Assembly (NCBI GenBank): GCA_934203075.1
Contig: CAKPYT010000007.1
Span: 1-18,014, forward strand
DNA: 18,014 nucleotides
DNA from: an uncultured Clostridia bacterium
Lineage (GTDB): Bacteria; Bacillota; Clostridia; Christensenellales; CAG-314
Direction of reading: 5' to 3'
The notes below the pieces were generated by a model, which saw nothing but the letters and a program-made list of their open reading frames with translations, searched no databases and was not told where the DNA came from. The translations under genes were made by a program, and so were the position numbers. The number at the start of each line of letters is the position of its first letter. Position 1 is the first letter of the stretch. Positions 1-9,000 of the stretch are shown here, in pieces.

Positions 1-545
1 GCTATGCACGGGGCAGCAAAAAACCGTTTGCACGGCCGTTCATCAAGTACACGCAAACCTGGCTGCGCAGTTTTATGCCTGCCGAACAGCAGAACCGCAA
101 CAAGGTAGCTAAAATGAAGCAGATTCCCGTGCGGGAACTGATCGAAGGCAAAAACCTGTTGTTTGTGGACGATTCCATTGTGCGCGGTACGCAATTGAAG
201 GAAACGGTGGCGTTTTTGTATCGCAACGGAGCAAAAAGCGTGCATATGCGTTCCGCTTGCCCGCCGATCATGTACGCCTGCAAGTATCTGGATTTTTCCC
301 GTTCGACAACCGATATGGATCTGATTACCCGCTCCGTCATTCTGGAACTGGAAGGGGAAGAAGGGTTCCGTCATCTGGAAGAATATGCGGATTGCACAAC
401 GGAACGCGGAAAGAACCTGCGCAAAGCCATTTGTAAACGGCTGCATTTCGATTCGGTGGAGTTTCAATCGTTAAAGGGCATGATCAAAGCCATCGGCTTA
501 AAGAAAGAAGAAATCTGTACCTATTGTTGGGACGGGAAGGAGTAA
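1..545 (+). CDS. purF: Amidophosphoribosyltransferase, C-terminal part (5' end outside window)
   Basis: PurF makes 5-phosphoribosylamine from PRPP and glutamine, the first committed step of purine synthesis. Only the last 180 or so codons are present, open from the first base in the frame of position 3. The phosphoribosyltransferase PRPP loop VDDSIVRGTQ lies at 165-194. The C-terminus reads CTYCWDGKE (CxxC at 516-527), and an upstream cysteine sits in a MYACKY context. By comparison with Bacillus-type PurF these are expected [4Fe-4S] ligands, so this should be the iron-sulfur, oxygen-sensitive class. Relative to Bacillus PurF there is an extra stretch of about 25 residues before the cluster cysteines, which I recall as common in clostridial and Bacteroides homologues. 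The stop is 2 nt from the purM start, and the purM ribosome binding site lies inside the purF end. Identification is secure. The glutaminase half cannot be assessed. Confidence 0.95.
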   Translation, partial: YARGSKKPFARPFIKYTQTWLRSFMPAEQQNRNKVAKMKQIPVRELIEGKNLLFVDDSIVRGTQLKETVAFLYRNGAKSVHMRSACPPIMYACKYLDFSRSTTDMDLITRSVILELEGEEGFRHLEEYADCTTERGKNLRKAICKRLHFDSVEFQSLKGMIKAIGLKKEEICTYCWDGKE

Positions 546-547
546 AC

Positions 548-1591
548 ATGAGCGTGAAATCGAAATCGGACGCTTACGCCGATGCCGGCGTGGATATTAC
601 GGCAGGCTATCGTGCCGTGGAACTGATGAAAAAGCATATTTCCAAAACCGCGACGGAAGGTGTCTGTTCGGACGTGGGCGGGTTCGGTGGACTGTTTCAG
701 CCGGATCTGAAGGGCATGGAACAACCGGTGCTCGTCAGCGGGACGGACGGCGTCGGCACCAAACTGAAATTTGCCTTCCTTACGGATCGTCACGATACCA
801 TCGGCATCGATTGCGTTGCCATGTGTGTCAACGACGTGATTTGCTGCGGGGCAAAACCGCTCTTCTTTCTGGATTATATCGCCTGCGGCAAAAACTACCC
901 GGAAAAGATTGCGGAAATCGTCCGGGGGGTGTGCGAAGGGTGCGTGCAGGCAGGCGCCGCACTCATCGGCGGGGAAACGGCGGAAATGCCGGGTTTCTAT
1001 CCGGAAAACGAGTACGACCTGGCAGGGTTTGCGGTCGGCATTGTGGATAAAACAAAAATCGTGGATTCCTCCGGAATGAAGGAAGGGGACGTGATGATTG
1101 CTTTACCTTCTTCCGGGGTGCATTCCAACGGCTTTTCGCTCGTGCGGAAAGTGTTCGATGCCGAACATTGCGACCTGAACGTACCGGTTGCGGCCCTCGG
1201 CGGAAAAACCTTGGGCGAAGCGCTTCTCACACCGACCAGAATCTACGTCAAACCCATACTTGCCTTGTTGAACCAAGTGCAGGTGCACGGCATTTCTCAT
1301 ATCACCGGCGGCGGTTTTTACGAAAACATTCCGCGCAGCATTCCGGAAGGATTGGGTGCGGTTGTGGAACGAAGCGCCGTGCGCGTGCTTCCGATCTTTG
1401 ACCTGATCGCACAAGAGGGAAACATTTCGGAAAGGGATATGTTCAACACCTTCAATATGGGCGTCGGCATGTGCGTCGTCGTGGCAGAGGAGGATGCGGC
1501 AAAGGCGTTGCGCCTCCTGCAGGAGAACGGCGAGGATGCTTACGTCATCGGAAAAATCGTGAAATCCGAGGATAAAATCAGAATATGTTAA
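548..1591 (+). CDS. purM: Phosphoribosylformylglycinamidine cyclo-ligase (AIR synthetase)
   Basis: PurM closes the imidazole ring, converting FGAM plus ATP to AIR in the cytosol. At 347 residues it has the normal family length. Visible motifs are the DVGGFGGLF glycine-rich segment (about 42-50), the ATP-binding VSGTDGVGTK (63-72), MCVNDVICCGA, GGETAEMPGFY, and SSGVHSNGFSL in the second domain. The ATG at 548 is chosen because AAGGAG (537-542) lies 5 nt upstream. The open frame extends a further 8 codons back, but those overlap purF and lack a ribosome binding site. The gene overlaps the next one by 7 nt, indicating translational coupling. It is an ordinary, intact copy within the pur operon. 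Confidence 0.97.
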   Translation: MSVKSKSDAYADAGVDITAGYRAVELMKKHISKTATEGVCSDVGGFGGLFQPDLKGMEQPVLVSGTDGVGTKLKFAFLTDRHDTIGIDCVAMCVNDVICCGAKPLFFLDYIACGKNYPEKIAEIVRGVCEGCVQAGAALIGGETAEMPGFYPENEYDLAGFAVGIVDKTKIVDSSGMKEGDVMIALPSSGVHSNGFSLVRKVFDAEHCDLNVPVAALGGKTLGEALLTPTRIYVKPILALLNQVQVHGISHITGGGFYENIPRSIPEGLGAVVERSAVRVLPIFDLIAQEGNISERDMFNTFNMGVGMCVVVAEEDAAKALRLLQENGEDAYVIGKIVKSEDKIRIC

Positions 1592-2193
1592 AAACGTTTC
1601 GGAAAAGCCTTTGTGCCGGGCTTTTGATTTCCGTCGGCGGGTGCGCTTATCTTTCGTGTGAAAGCCAACCCGTCGGAGCGGTTTTGTTTTCCACCGCATT
1701 GTTGTGCATTTGTTTTTTAGACTACTATCTGTTCACCGGTAAAGTGGGGTATCTTACGGAATCGCATACCAAAAGCGATTTTCTTCACCTTTTGGTGGGG
1801 CTTGCGGGGAACTTGCTTTGTGCTTTTGCCGTGGGCGTTCTGATGCGCGCGCTTTTGCCGCAGGCGGCGGTAAAAGCGGAGGATTTGTTTCGGCAAAAAC
1901 TGTCGCAGACGTGGTACGCAACGTTTGGCCTCGGCGTGTTTTGCGGCATAATGGTGTACCTTGCGGGGGAAATCTATCGCAGAAACAAGACGCCGCTCGG
2001 AATCTTGTTCTGCATTCCCGTGTTTGTGCTGTGCGGGTTCGAGCATTCCGTTGCGGATCTGTTCTATTGGGGCATTTCCGGCACGTTCTGCCCGGAGGCC
2101 GTTCCGTTTTTATTGTTGGTGATTGCAGGAAACACCGTCGGCGGCCTTTTGCTGCCGCTATTGGCGCCGGGCGCCGGGGAGAAAACGTCATGA
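1585..2193 (+). CDS. Formate/nitrite transporter (FNT) family channel, compact form
   Basis: This is a 202-residue polytopic membrane protein with about six hydrophobic segments (roughly 8-25, 29-49, 66-91, 111-130, 138-158, 172-194). Family signatures are LFTG at 49-52, matching the FocA omega-loop LFT with its threonine (T51), and GFEHS at 151-155, matching the central-histidine motif FEHSxAN (H154). It also has GN at 75-76 and GNTVGG at 182-187, the paired Gly-Asn helices of the FNT fold. FNT proteins are pentameric channels for formate, nitrite, hydrosulfide or similar monovalent anions. Two usual asparagines differ: the one after FEHSxA is aspartate (D158), and the one in the TM4 LCN motif appears to be glycine (G121). 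It is shorter than FocA (about 285), mainly in its loops and termini. It overlaps purM by 7 nt and purN by 4 nt (ATGA), so it is co-translated with the pathway. Formate is inferred from the context of two formyl-THF-using enzymes. The substrate is not proven. Confidence 0.78.
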   Translation: MLKTFRKSLCAGLLISVGGCAYLSCESQPVGAVLFSTALLCICFLDYYLFTGKVGYLTESHTKSDFLHLLVGLAGNLLCAFAVGVLMRALLPQAAVKAEDLFRQKLSQTWYATFGLGVFCGIMVYLAGEIYRRNKTPLGILFCIPVFVLCGFEHSVADLFYWGISGTFCPEAVPFLLLVIAGNTVGGLLLPLLAPGAGEKTS

Positions 2194-2807
2194 GAACACA
2201 AGTGAATCTGGCCGTCTTCGTTTCCGGCGGCGGCACGAATCTGCAAGCCCTGATCGACGCCCGGTCTTCCGGACGGCTCAAAAGCGCTGAAATCTGCCTG
2301 GTCGTTTCGGATCGGGCAGAGGCATATGCCTGTGAGCGCGCGCGTCGTCACGGCATCCCGGTGGAGATCCTTACGGAGGATTCCCCCGTGTGGGAAACAA
2401 AGGTGCAAGAAGTCTTGCAGCGGTATCAAATCGATTTCATCGTTCTGGCCGGATTTTTGCGTATTTTAAGCAAAGAGTTTACGCAAAAATATCCCAGGCG
2501 TATCCTGAACGTTCACCCTTCGCTGATTCCGTCCTTTTGCGGTACGGGCTTTTACGGCTTGAAGGTGCACGAAGCCGCCCTTGCCAAAGGCGTAAAGGTC
2601 ACGGGGGCAACGGTACATTTCGTCAACGAAATTCCGGATGGCGGCGAGATTCTGGCGCAAAAAGCCGTGCGGGTGCAAGCGGGGGATACCCCCGGGAGCC
2701 TGCAGCGGCGGGTGATGCGTCTGGCGGAACACGTTCTATTGCCGCAGGTTACGGAAGCCGTTGCGGCAGAATTGTTGCGGGAGGAGGAAAAACATGCATC
2801 CGTATGA
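2190..2807 (+). CDS. purN: Phosphoribosylglycinamide formyltransferase (GAR transformylase)
   Basis: PurN transfers the formyl group of 10-formyl-THF to GAR, giving FGAR. The 205-residue product has the expected length. It starts with the phosphate-binding FVSGGGTNLQ (10-19). It contains NVHPSLIPSF with the catalytic Asn107 and His109, and the folate/formyl-site loop PDGGEIL with Asp150, matching the Asn/His/Asp catalytic set of E. coli PurN. The ATG at 2190 overlaps the stop of the upstream channel gene (ATGA). The open frame continues further upstream, but only as an out-of-frame shadow inside that gene. The 3' end overlaps the IMP cyclohydrolase start by 14 nt. Its dependence on formyl-THF is the reason the neighbouring FNT gene is of interest. 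Confidence 0.96.
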   Translation: MRTQVNLAVFVSGGGTNLQALIDARSSGRLKSAEICLVVSDRAEAYACERARRHGIPVEILTEDSPVWETKVQEVLQRYQIDFIVLAGFLRILSKEFTQKYPRRILNVHPSLIPSFCGTGFYGLKVHEAALAKGVKVTGATVHFVNEIPDGGEILAQKAVRVQAGDTPGSLQRRVMRLAEHVLLPQVTEAVAAELLREEEKHASV

Positions 2808-3519
2808 ACAAAAAACCGTAGGGCAGCGAATCCGAAAAAATCCGTATCCCGGGCGGGGCATCGTTACGGGCTGCACGCCGAACGGAAAATACGTCGCATC
2901 GGCGTATTTCATCACAGGGCGAAGCGAAAACAGCCGTAACCGTATTTTCGTTAACCACGGCAGTTTCCTCACGACGGAACCGTTCGACGCGTCCAAAATG
3001 GAGGACCCTTCCCTGATTCTCTATACGGCGGTGCGGAGGTTTGCCAATCGGCTTGTTATTACGAACGGCGACCATACGGATACCGTTTACGAGGCACTGT
3101 CGGCCGGTAAAACTTTAGAGGAAGCGTTGGAAACGCGCACCTTCGAGCCGGATGCCCCCAACTTTACCCCCCGTATCGGCAGCGTGGTCACGCTGGAGGG
3201 GCAAACGTTCTCTTATTGCATGAGCATCCTGAAAAGTCTGGACGAAGCGGGCAGCGCCTGTGTGCGTTACTTTTTTCGCTATCCGGCAAAGGCCGGGACA
3301 GGGCACCTGATTCATACGTATCAGACGAACGGAAATCCGCTTCCTTCATTTTGCGGCGAACCGAAACGCATTGTCCTTCCGGACGATATCGATGCGTTTA
3401 CGCAGGAGATCTGGCAAAATCTGAACGAACAAAAGAGAATTGCGCTGTACGTGCGGTTCGAGTCGTTGGAGGACGGAACCGTCCTCGAGCGGTTGATCAA
3501 TCAAAACGAAACGAGATAG
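2794..3519 (+). CDS. purO: IMP cyclohydrolase, stand-alone PurO-type
   Basis: The predicted reaction is the last step of IMP synthesis, dehydrative ring closure of FAICAR. The 241-residue protein carries the N-terminal YPGRGIVTG (18-26) and the GRSENSRNR segment (about 42-50) that I recognise from the IMP-cyclohydrolase-like family first defined on archaeal PurO. It is unrelated to the MGS-like cyclohydrolase domain of bifunctional bacterial PurH. The assignment is reinforced by the next gene, an AICAR transformylase lacking its own cyclohydrolase domain, so the two together replace PurH. The start at 2794 is supported by GAGGAGG (2781-2787). It overlaps purN by 14 nt. It is somewhat longer than archaeal PurO, which I recall as near 200 residues. 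No transmembrane or signal segments are seen. Confidence 0.85.
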   Translation: MHPYEQKTVGQRIRKNPYPGRGIVTGCTPNGKYVASAYFITGRSENSRNRIFVNHGSFLTTEPFDASKMEDPSLILYTAVRRFANRLVITNGDHTDTVYEALSAGKTLEEALETRTFEPDAPNFTPRIGSVVTLEGQTFSYCMSILKSLDEAGSACVRYFFRYPAKAGTGHLIHTYQTNGNPLPSFCGEPKRIVLPDDIDAFTQEIWQNLNEQKRIALYVRFESLEDGTVLERLINQNETR

Positions 3520-3534
3520 GAGCGTTCCCCATAC

Positions 3535-4716
3535 ATGAAAGAGTTGGAGTTGAAGTACGGATGTAACCCGAATCAAAAACCGGCAAGGATTTTTTGCGGG
3601 CAGGGGAATCTGCCCGTGGAAGTGCTTTGCGGCAAACCCGGTTACATCAATTTTTTAGACGCACTGAACGCCTGGCAATTGGTACGGGAACTGAAAGAGG
3701 CCCTGCACCTGCCGGCGGCAGCCTCCTTCAAGCACGTCAGTCCCTCCGGCGCGGCTGTGGGGCTGCCCCTTTCGGACGAGTTGAAGCAGGCGTATTTTGT
3801 AACGGAGGCGGAGGGTTTGAACGTATCGCCTTTGGCCTGTGCCTATGCACGTGCCAGGGGAACCGACAGGCTCTGTTCTTTCGGAGATTGGATTGCCCTT
3901 TCGGACGAATGCGATTTGGCCACGGCAAAACTGATTGCGGCAGAAGTGTCGGACGGCGTAATTGCCCCTTCGTACACGCCGGAAGCGTTGGCGTTGCTGC
4001 AAACCAAACGCAAGGGCGCGTATAACGTCGTCCGGATCGATCCGGCGTATTGCCCGCCGGAAACGGAGCAAAAGCAGGTGTTCGGCATCACGTTCGAACA
4101 GCGTCGCAACGATTGTAAAATCGACGAAACGTTGCTGCAAAACATCGTTACCAAAAACAAAACACTGCCGGAAAGCGCCGTACGGGATCTGATCCTGGCG
4201 CTGATTACGCTAAAATACACCCAGTCCAATTCGGTTTGCTATGCCTACGGCGGGCAAACCATCGGGGTGGGCGCGGGGCAGCAATCGCGTATTCATTGCA
4301 CGCGCCTGGCAGGACAAAAGGCAGATACATGGTTTTTGCGGCAGCATAAAAAGGTTTTGTCTTTGCCGTTTCGTGCGGATTTAAGCCGTGCGGAACGAGA
4401 CAACGCGGTGGACGGCTACATCCACCGCAACGAAGAGGACGTCTGCGCCGAAGGCGTTTGGCAAAAATATTTTACCTGCTGCCCGCAGCCGTTCACGGCG
4501 GAGGAAAAGCGCGCATTCCTGCAAAAGCAAACAGGCGTGTCCCTCGGGTCGGATGCGTTTTTTCCCTTTGACGACAGCATCCGGCGCGCCAAAGCAAGCG
4601 GGGTTCTCTACGTGGCGGAACCGGGCGGTTCCCTGCGGGACGAACTTTCCGTTGCACGGGCAGACGAATACGGCATGGTCATGGCATTTACCGGGCTGAG
4701 GCTGTTTCATCATTAA
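3535..4716 (+). CDS. purH: AICAR transformylase, stand-alone (PurH C-terminal domain only)
   Basis: This enzyme formylates AICAR to FAICAR with 10-formyl-THF. At 393 residues it equals the transformylase half of PurH and begins directly at LKYGCNPNQKPA (6-17), the usual start of that domain. The roughly 200-residue MGS-like cyclohydrolase domain is absent, not broken: the upstream gene ends 15 nt earlier and supplies that activity. The catalytic Lys-His pair sits in SFKHVSPSG (64-72; K66, H67). Other family features are the YTPEALALLQTKRKGAYN segment and VGAGQQSRIHC near residue 245, which contacts substrate in the family. The ribosome binding site ATAGGAG (3516-3522) is 12 nt from the ATG, rather far. 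Intact reading frame. Confidence 0.93.
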   Translation: MKELELKYGCNPNQKPARIFCGQGNLPVEVLCGKPGYINFLDALNAWQLVRELKEALHLPAAASFKHVSPSGAAVGLPLSDELKQAYFVTEAEGLNVSPLACAYARARGTDRLCSFGDWIALSDECDLATAKLIAAEVSDGVIAPSYTPEALALLQTKRKGAYNVVRIDPAYCPPETEQKQVFGITFEQRRNDCKIDETLLQNIVTKNKTLPESAVRDLILALITLKYTQSNSVCYAYGGQTIGVGAGQQSRIHCTRLAGQKADTWFLRQHKKVLSLPFRADLSRAERDNAVDGYIHRNEEDVCAEGVWQKYFTCCPQPFTAEEKRAFLQKQTGVSLGSDAFFPFDDSIRRAKASGVLYVAEPGGSLRDELSVARADEYGMVMAFTGLRLFHH

Positions 4717-4800
4717 AAGAAGGAAAAGACGTTTGACGTCCGGAAAGCGAAATACGGCGGGCGAAAAAACGAATCGGCAGAAGTACGGGAGGCACTCGGG

Positions 4801-6075
4801 ATGAAGATACTTGTGGTCGGCGGCGGCGGGAGAGAGCACGCCATCATTAAAAAACTGAAAGAAAACCCAACGGTAGAGCATATTTTTGCAATCCCCGGCA
4901 ACGGCGGCATTGCGGCAGATGCGGAATGCGTCAACCTTGAGGTAAAAAACATAACGGACGTAGCGGAGTTTGCCGTACAAAAGCAGGTAGATTATGCCGT
5001 CGTCGCTCCGGATGACCCTCTGGTACTGGGGATGGTGGACGCCTTGGAAGCAAAGGGCATTCCGTGCTTCGGTCCGCGCAAAAGCGCCGCGATCCTCGAG
5101 GGGAGCAAATCTTTTGCCAAGGAGTTGATGCAAAAGTATCACATCCCTACGGCAAAGTTCGCTGCCTTTCGGGAAGTTGCTCCCGCTTTGGATTATGCGG
5201 CAAAAAGTCCTTTGCCCATCGTCATCAAGGCGGACGGGCTGGCCCTCGGCAAAGGCGTTGTGATTGCCGAAACGCACGAAGAAGCGCGGGACGCCATCGA
5301 GGAAATGATGCTTCGCCATAAGTTCGGATCAAGCGGAAACACCGTTGTGATCGAGGAATTTTTGCAGGGTCCGGAAGTTTCCGTCCTTGCCTTTACGGAC
5401 GGAACCACTCTGGTTCCGATGGTATCGTCGATGGATCACAAGCGCGCGGGCAACGGAGATACGGGGCTGAATACGGGCGGTATGGGCACAATTGCACCGA
5501 ACCCGTACTATACCGGGGCCGTAGCGGAAGAATGTATGCAAACGATTTTTCTCCCTACGATCCGCGCCATGAAAGCCGAGGGGCGCGAATTTCGCGGTTG
5601 TTTGTACTTCGGTCTGATGCTGACGAAAAACGGCCCCAAGGTCATTGAATATAACTGTCGGTTCGGCGATCCGGAAACGCAAGTGGTGCTGCCTCTGTTA
5701 AAAAGCGATTTGCTCACGGTGATGCAGGCGGTCACAAACGGGACGCTTCAGGACACGCCGGTAGAGTTTTCGCAAGAGAGCGCATGCTGCGTGGTGGTCG
5801 CTTCGAAAGGGTATCCTCTGCAGTACGAAAAGGGCGTGAAAATCGGGTTGCCGCACACGGGGCCGAACGAAGCGATTTTCGTTGCGGGGGCGGTGCGTCG
5901 GGGCGAAGAACTGTTCAGTTCCGGCGGGCGAGTGCTCGGTTGCACGGCCGTGGCAGACACGTTGGAGCACGCCGTCGAAAAGGCTTACGCCTTGGTGAAA
6001 CAGGTAGAATTTCCCAACGGGTTCTATCGGAACGATATCGGCAGACGAGCATTGCAGGCAAAAGAGGAACAATAA
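4801..6075 (+). CDS. purD: Phosphoribosylamine-glycine ligase (GAR synthetase)
   Basis: PurD joins glycine to phosphoribosylamine using ATP. The 424-residue length is normal for the ATP-grasp family. Motifs in order are VVGGGGREHA (5-14), the VVAPDDPLVLGMVD segment, VIKADGLALGKGVVIA (141-156) in the ATP-grasp fold, IEEFLQGPEVSVLAF, and YNCRFGDPETQVVLPLL, the metal/ATP site. The segment usually written VGPExPL in other bacteria is APDDPL here, a variant rather than damage. GGGAGG (4787-4792) supports the ATG at 4801. The 84-nt gap from purH holds only this site and a small inverted repeat (4728-4740, GACGT-TTG-ACGTC) too short to call a terminator. The last base of the stop is shared with the purL start. 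Confidence 0.97.
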   Translation: MKILVVGGGGREHAIIKKLKENPTVEHIFAIPGNGGIAADAECVNLEVKNITDVAEFAVQKQVDYAVVAPDDPLVLGMVDALEAKGIPCFGPRKSAAILEGSKSFAKELMQKYHIPTAKFAAFREVAPALDYAAKSPLPIVIKADGLALGKGVVIAETHEEARDAIEEMMLRHKFGSSGNTVVIEEFLQGPEVSVLAFTDGTTLVPMVSSMDHKRAGNGDTGLNTGGMGTIAPNPYYTGAVAEECMQTIFLPTIRAMKAEGREFRGCLYFGLMLTKNGPKVIEYNCRFGDPETQVVLPLLKSDLLTVMQAVTNGTLQDTPVEFSQESACCVVVASKGYPLQYEKGVKIGLPHTGPNEAIFVAGAVRRGEELFSSGGRVLGCTAVADTLEHAVEKAYALVKQVEFPNGFYRNDIGRRALQAKEEQ

Positions 6076-9000
6076 TGGTATACAGAGTTTACGTAGAAAA
6101 GAAAAAAGAGTTTGCAAACGAAGCACAGGCCCTGGGCAGCGAAATCAGAACCGTTCTGCAAATCCCGTCCTTAAAGGAAGTGCGGCTGTTTCATCGTTAC
6201 GACGTGGAGGGCATCGAAAAAGTATTGTTCGATTCCTGCGTGCGTACGGTGTTTTCCGAACCGCAGGTGGACGTAACGTATGCGGAACTGCCGCAAAACG
6301 ATACGGCGGTCGTTTTCGGGGCGGAGTATCTGCCCGGCCAGTTCGATCAGCGTGCGGATTCTGCCGCACAATGCATTCAGATTCTCTCGTGCGGGGTTCG
6401 GCCTGCCGTCCGCACGGCAAACGTGTATCAATTGTTCGGAGATCTGACGAAAGAGGAAATTGCCGCCATCAAAAAATACGTCGTCAACCCCGTGGAAATG
6501 CGGGAGGCATCGCTCGATCGGTTCGAAACGCTGCAAATGCAGTACGAAGTCCCGGGGGAGGTTGCCGTTCTGGACGGTTTCCTCACGCTGGATGCGGAGG
6601 GGATCAAAGCAGCGGTAAAGCAATACGGGCTGGCAATGGATGCGGACGATCTTGCGTTTTGCCAACGCTATTTTCAACGAGAGGGGAGAAACCCCACCGT
6701 CACCGAACTGCGCGTGATCGATACCTATTGGTCGGATCATTGCCGGCACACCACCTTTTTGACCACGATCGACTCCGTCACGTTTGAGGACGCCGCCCTG
6801 CAGGCCACCTACGAGGATTATCTCGCAACGCGGGAAATGCTCGGCAGAACAAAACCCGTAAATCTTATGGATCTTGCCACGCTTGCGGCAAAATATCTGA
6901 AGCATACGGGGCAACTCGACAAATTGGACGAGTCGGACGAAATCAACGCCTGTACGGTCAAAACGGAAATCGAAGCGGACGGCAAAAAAGAGCCGTGGCT
7001 GTTGTTGTTCAAAAACGAAACACACAACCACCCGACGGAAATCGAGCCGTTCGGCGGGGCGGCGACCTGCATCGGCGGGGCGATCCGGGATCCGCTTTCC
7101 GGCAGGGCATACGTCTACGGAGCCATGCGCGTGACGGGGGCTGCCAATCCGCTGACGCCCGTGTCTCAAACGCTTGCGGGCAAATTACCGCAGCGCAAAA
7201 TCGTCACTTCCGCGGCTGCCGGGTATTCTTCCTACGGCAATCAGATCGGTATCGCCACCGGCATCGTGGAGGAACTCTACCACGAGGGATACGCCGCCAA
7301 ACGCATGGAAATCGGTGCGGTGATCGCGGCAGTGCCGGCGGAAAACGTCAGGAGGGAAGTTCCTTCGGCGGGGGATGCGGTGATTCTGTTGGGAGGACGC
7401 ACGGGACGGGACGGTTGCGGCGGGGCGACCGGGTCTTCCAAATCGCACACGAAACAGTCTTTGGAAACTTGCGGGGCAGAAGTGCAAAAGGGCAACGCAC
7501 CGGAGGAAAGGAAATTACAGCGTCTGTTCCGCAATGCGGAAGCGAGTCGGCTCATCAAACGCTGCAACGATTTCGGTGCGGGCGGCGTTTCCGTCGCCAT
7601 CGGCGAACTTGCAGACGGCCTGGAAATCGATCTGAACGCCGTGCCGAAAAAGTACGACGGTCTGGACGGTACGGAACTTGCCATCAGCGAATCGCAGGAG
7701 AGAATGGCCGTGGTGGTTGCGTCGGAGGACGCCCCGCGGCTGATGGCTCTTGCGGCGGCAGAAAACCTGGAAGCGACCGTCGTTGCCCGCGTCAAGGCGG
7801 ATCCGCGTTTAACCATGCACTGGAACGGAAAAGTCATTGTGGATCTTTCCCGGGAGTTTTTAAGTTCCAACGGGGCGGAAAAACATATTTCGGTGCACGT
7901 CGGGCGTGCGCAGGAGAACGCAAAGCCCGTCGGTACGGAATTTGCGCCGGAATTTTTGAAAATGGCTTCGGATCTTAACGTTTGTTCCAAACGCGGGCTT
8001 GCCGAACGGTTCGACTCTACCATCGGTGCCGGCACGGTACTGATGCCTTTCGGCGGCAAGTATCAGGCAACGCCGGCACAGGCCATGGTGCAGAAGTTCC
8101 CGACGGAACGCAAGCATACGGACGACTGTTCTTTCATGTCCTGGGGGTATAACCCGTACCTTTCCGAAAAGAGTCCGTACCACGGCGCCTATCTTGCCGT
8201 GGTGGAATCCGTCTCTAAGCTGATTGCCAGCGGCGCTTCTTTTGAGGACGTTTACCTGACGTTTCAGGAATACTTCGAGCGGCCGAATCGCGATCCCGCG
8301 CGGTGGGGAAAACCTCTTGCGGCGTTGTTGGGGGCGTTCCGCGCCCAGAAGGAATTGGGTGTCGCAGCCATCGGCGGAAAGGATTCGATGAGCGGCTCTT
8401 TCGAGCGGTTGGACGTTCCTCCGACCCTGGTGTCCTTTGCCGTCACCACGGGCAAAGCGTCCCAGGCATTGCCGAATCATTGGAAGCAAAGCGGAAACGC
8501 CGTGGTGCTGCTTGCCCCGCGCTGCGGGGCGGACGGTCTGCCGCAGGCAGAATCTCAAAAAGAGGTGTTTCGCCGCGTAACGGAAGGGATTCGCAGCGGT
8601 GCGATCCTCTCCGCCTATACGCCGACCTACGGCGGTGTAGCGGAAGGCGTGCTGAAAATGAGTCTCGGCAATCGGTTCGGTTTCCGTTTCTGCGAGGAAC
8701 GTACCATGGAAGAGTTGTTCGGCTACCGTTACGGGGCCTTTCTGCTGGAAGTAACGCAGCCGTTCGAGGGAGCTCTTGCGATCGGCGAAATCACGGAAAA
8801 ACGGGCGTATACCTACCGCGGGCAGACGTTAAGTCAGGACGAGGTGCTTGCGGCATACGAATCGAAGTTGGAAAGTGTGTATCCCTGCAATCTTTCGCAA
8901 ACGGGCCGGCAGATTCAAAACGTTTGCTACACGGCCGGCTGCAAAAGCGCACCGGGCCTTCGCGTGGCGAAACCGAAGGTGCTGATCCCGGTTTTTCCGG

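Noticed and set aside
4381..5319. Minus-strand open frame of 312 codons across the purH-purD junction
   Set aside because: It is antisense to two clear enzymes, has no family motifs, and has a low-complexity composition typical of shadows.
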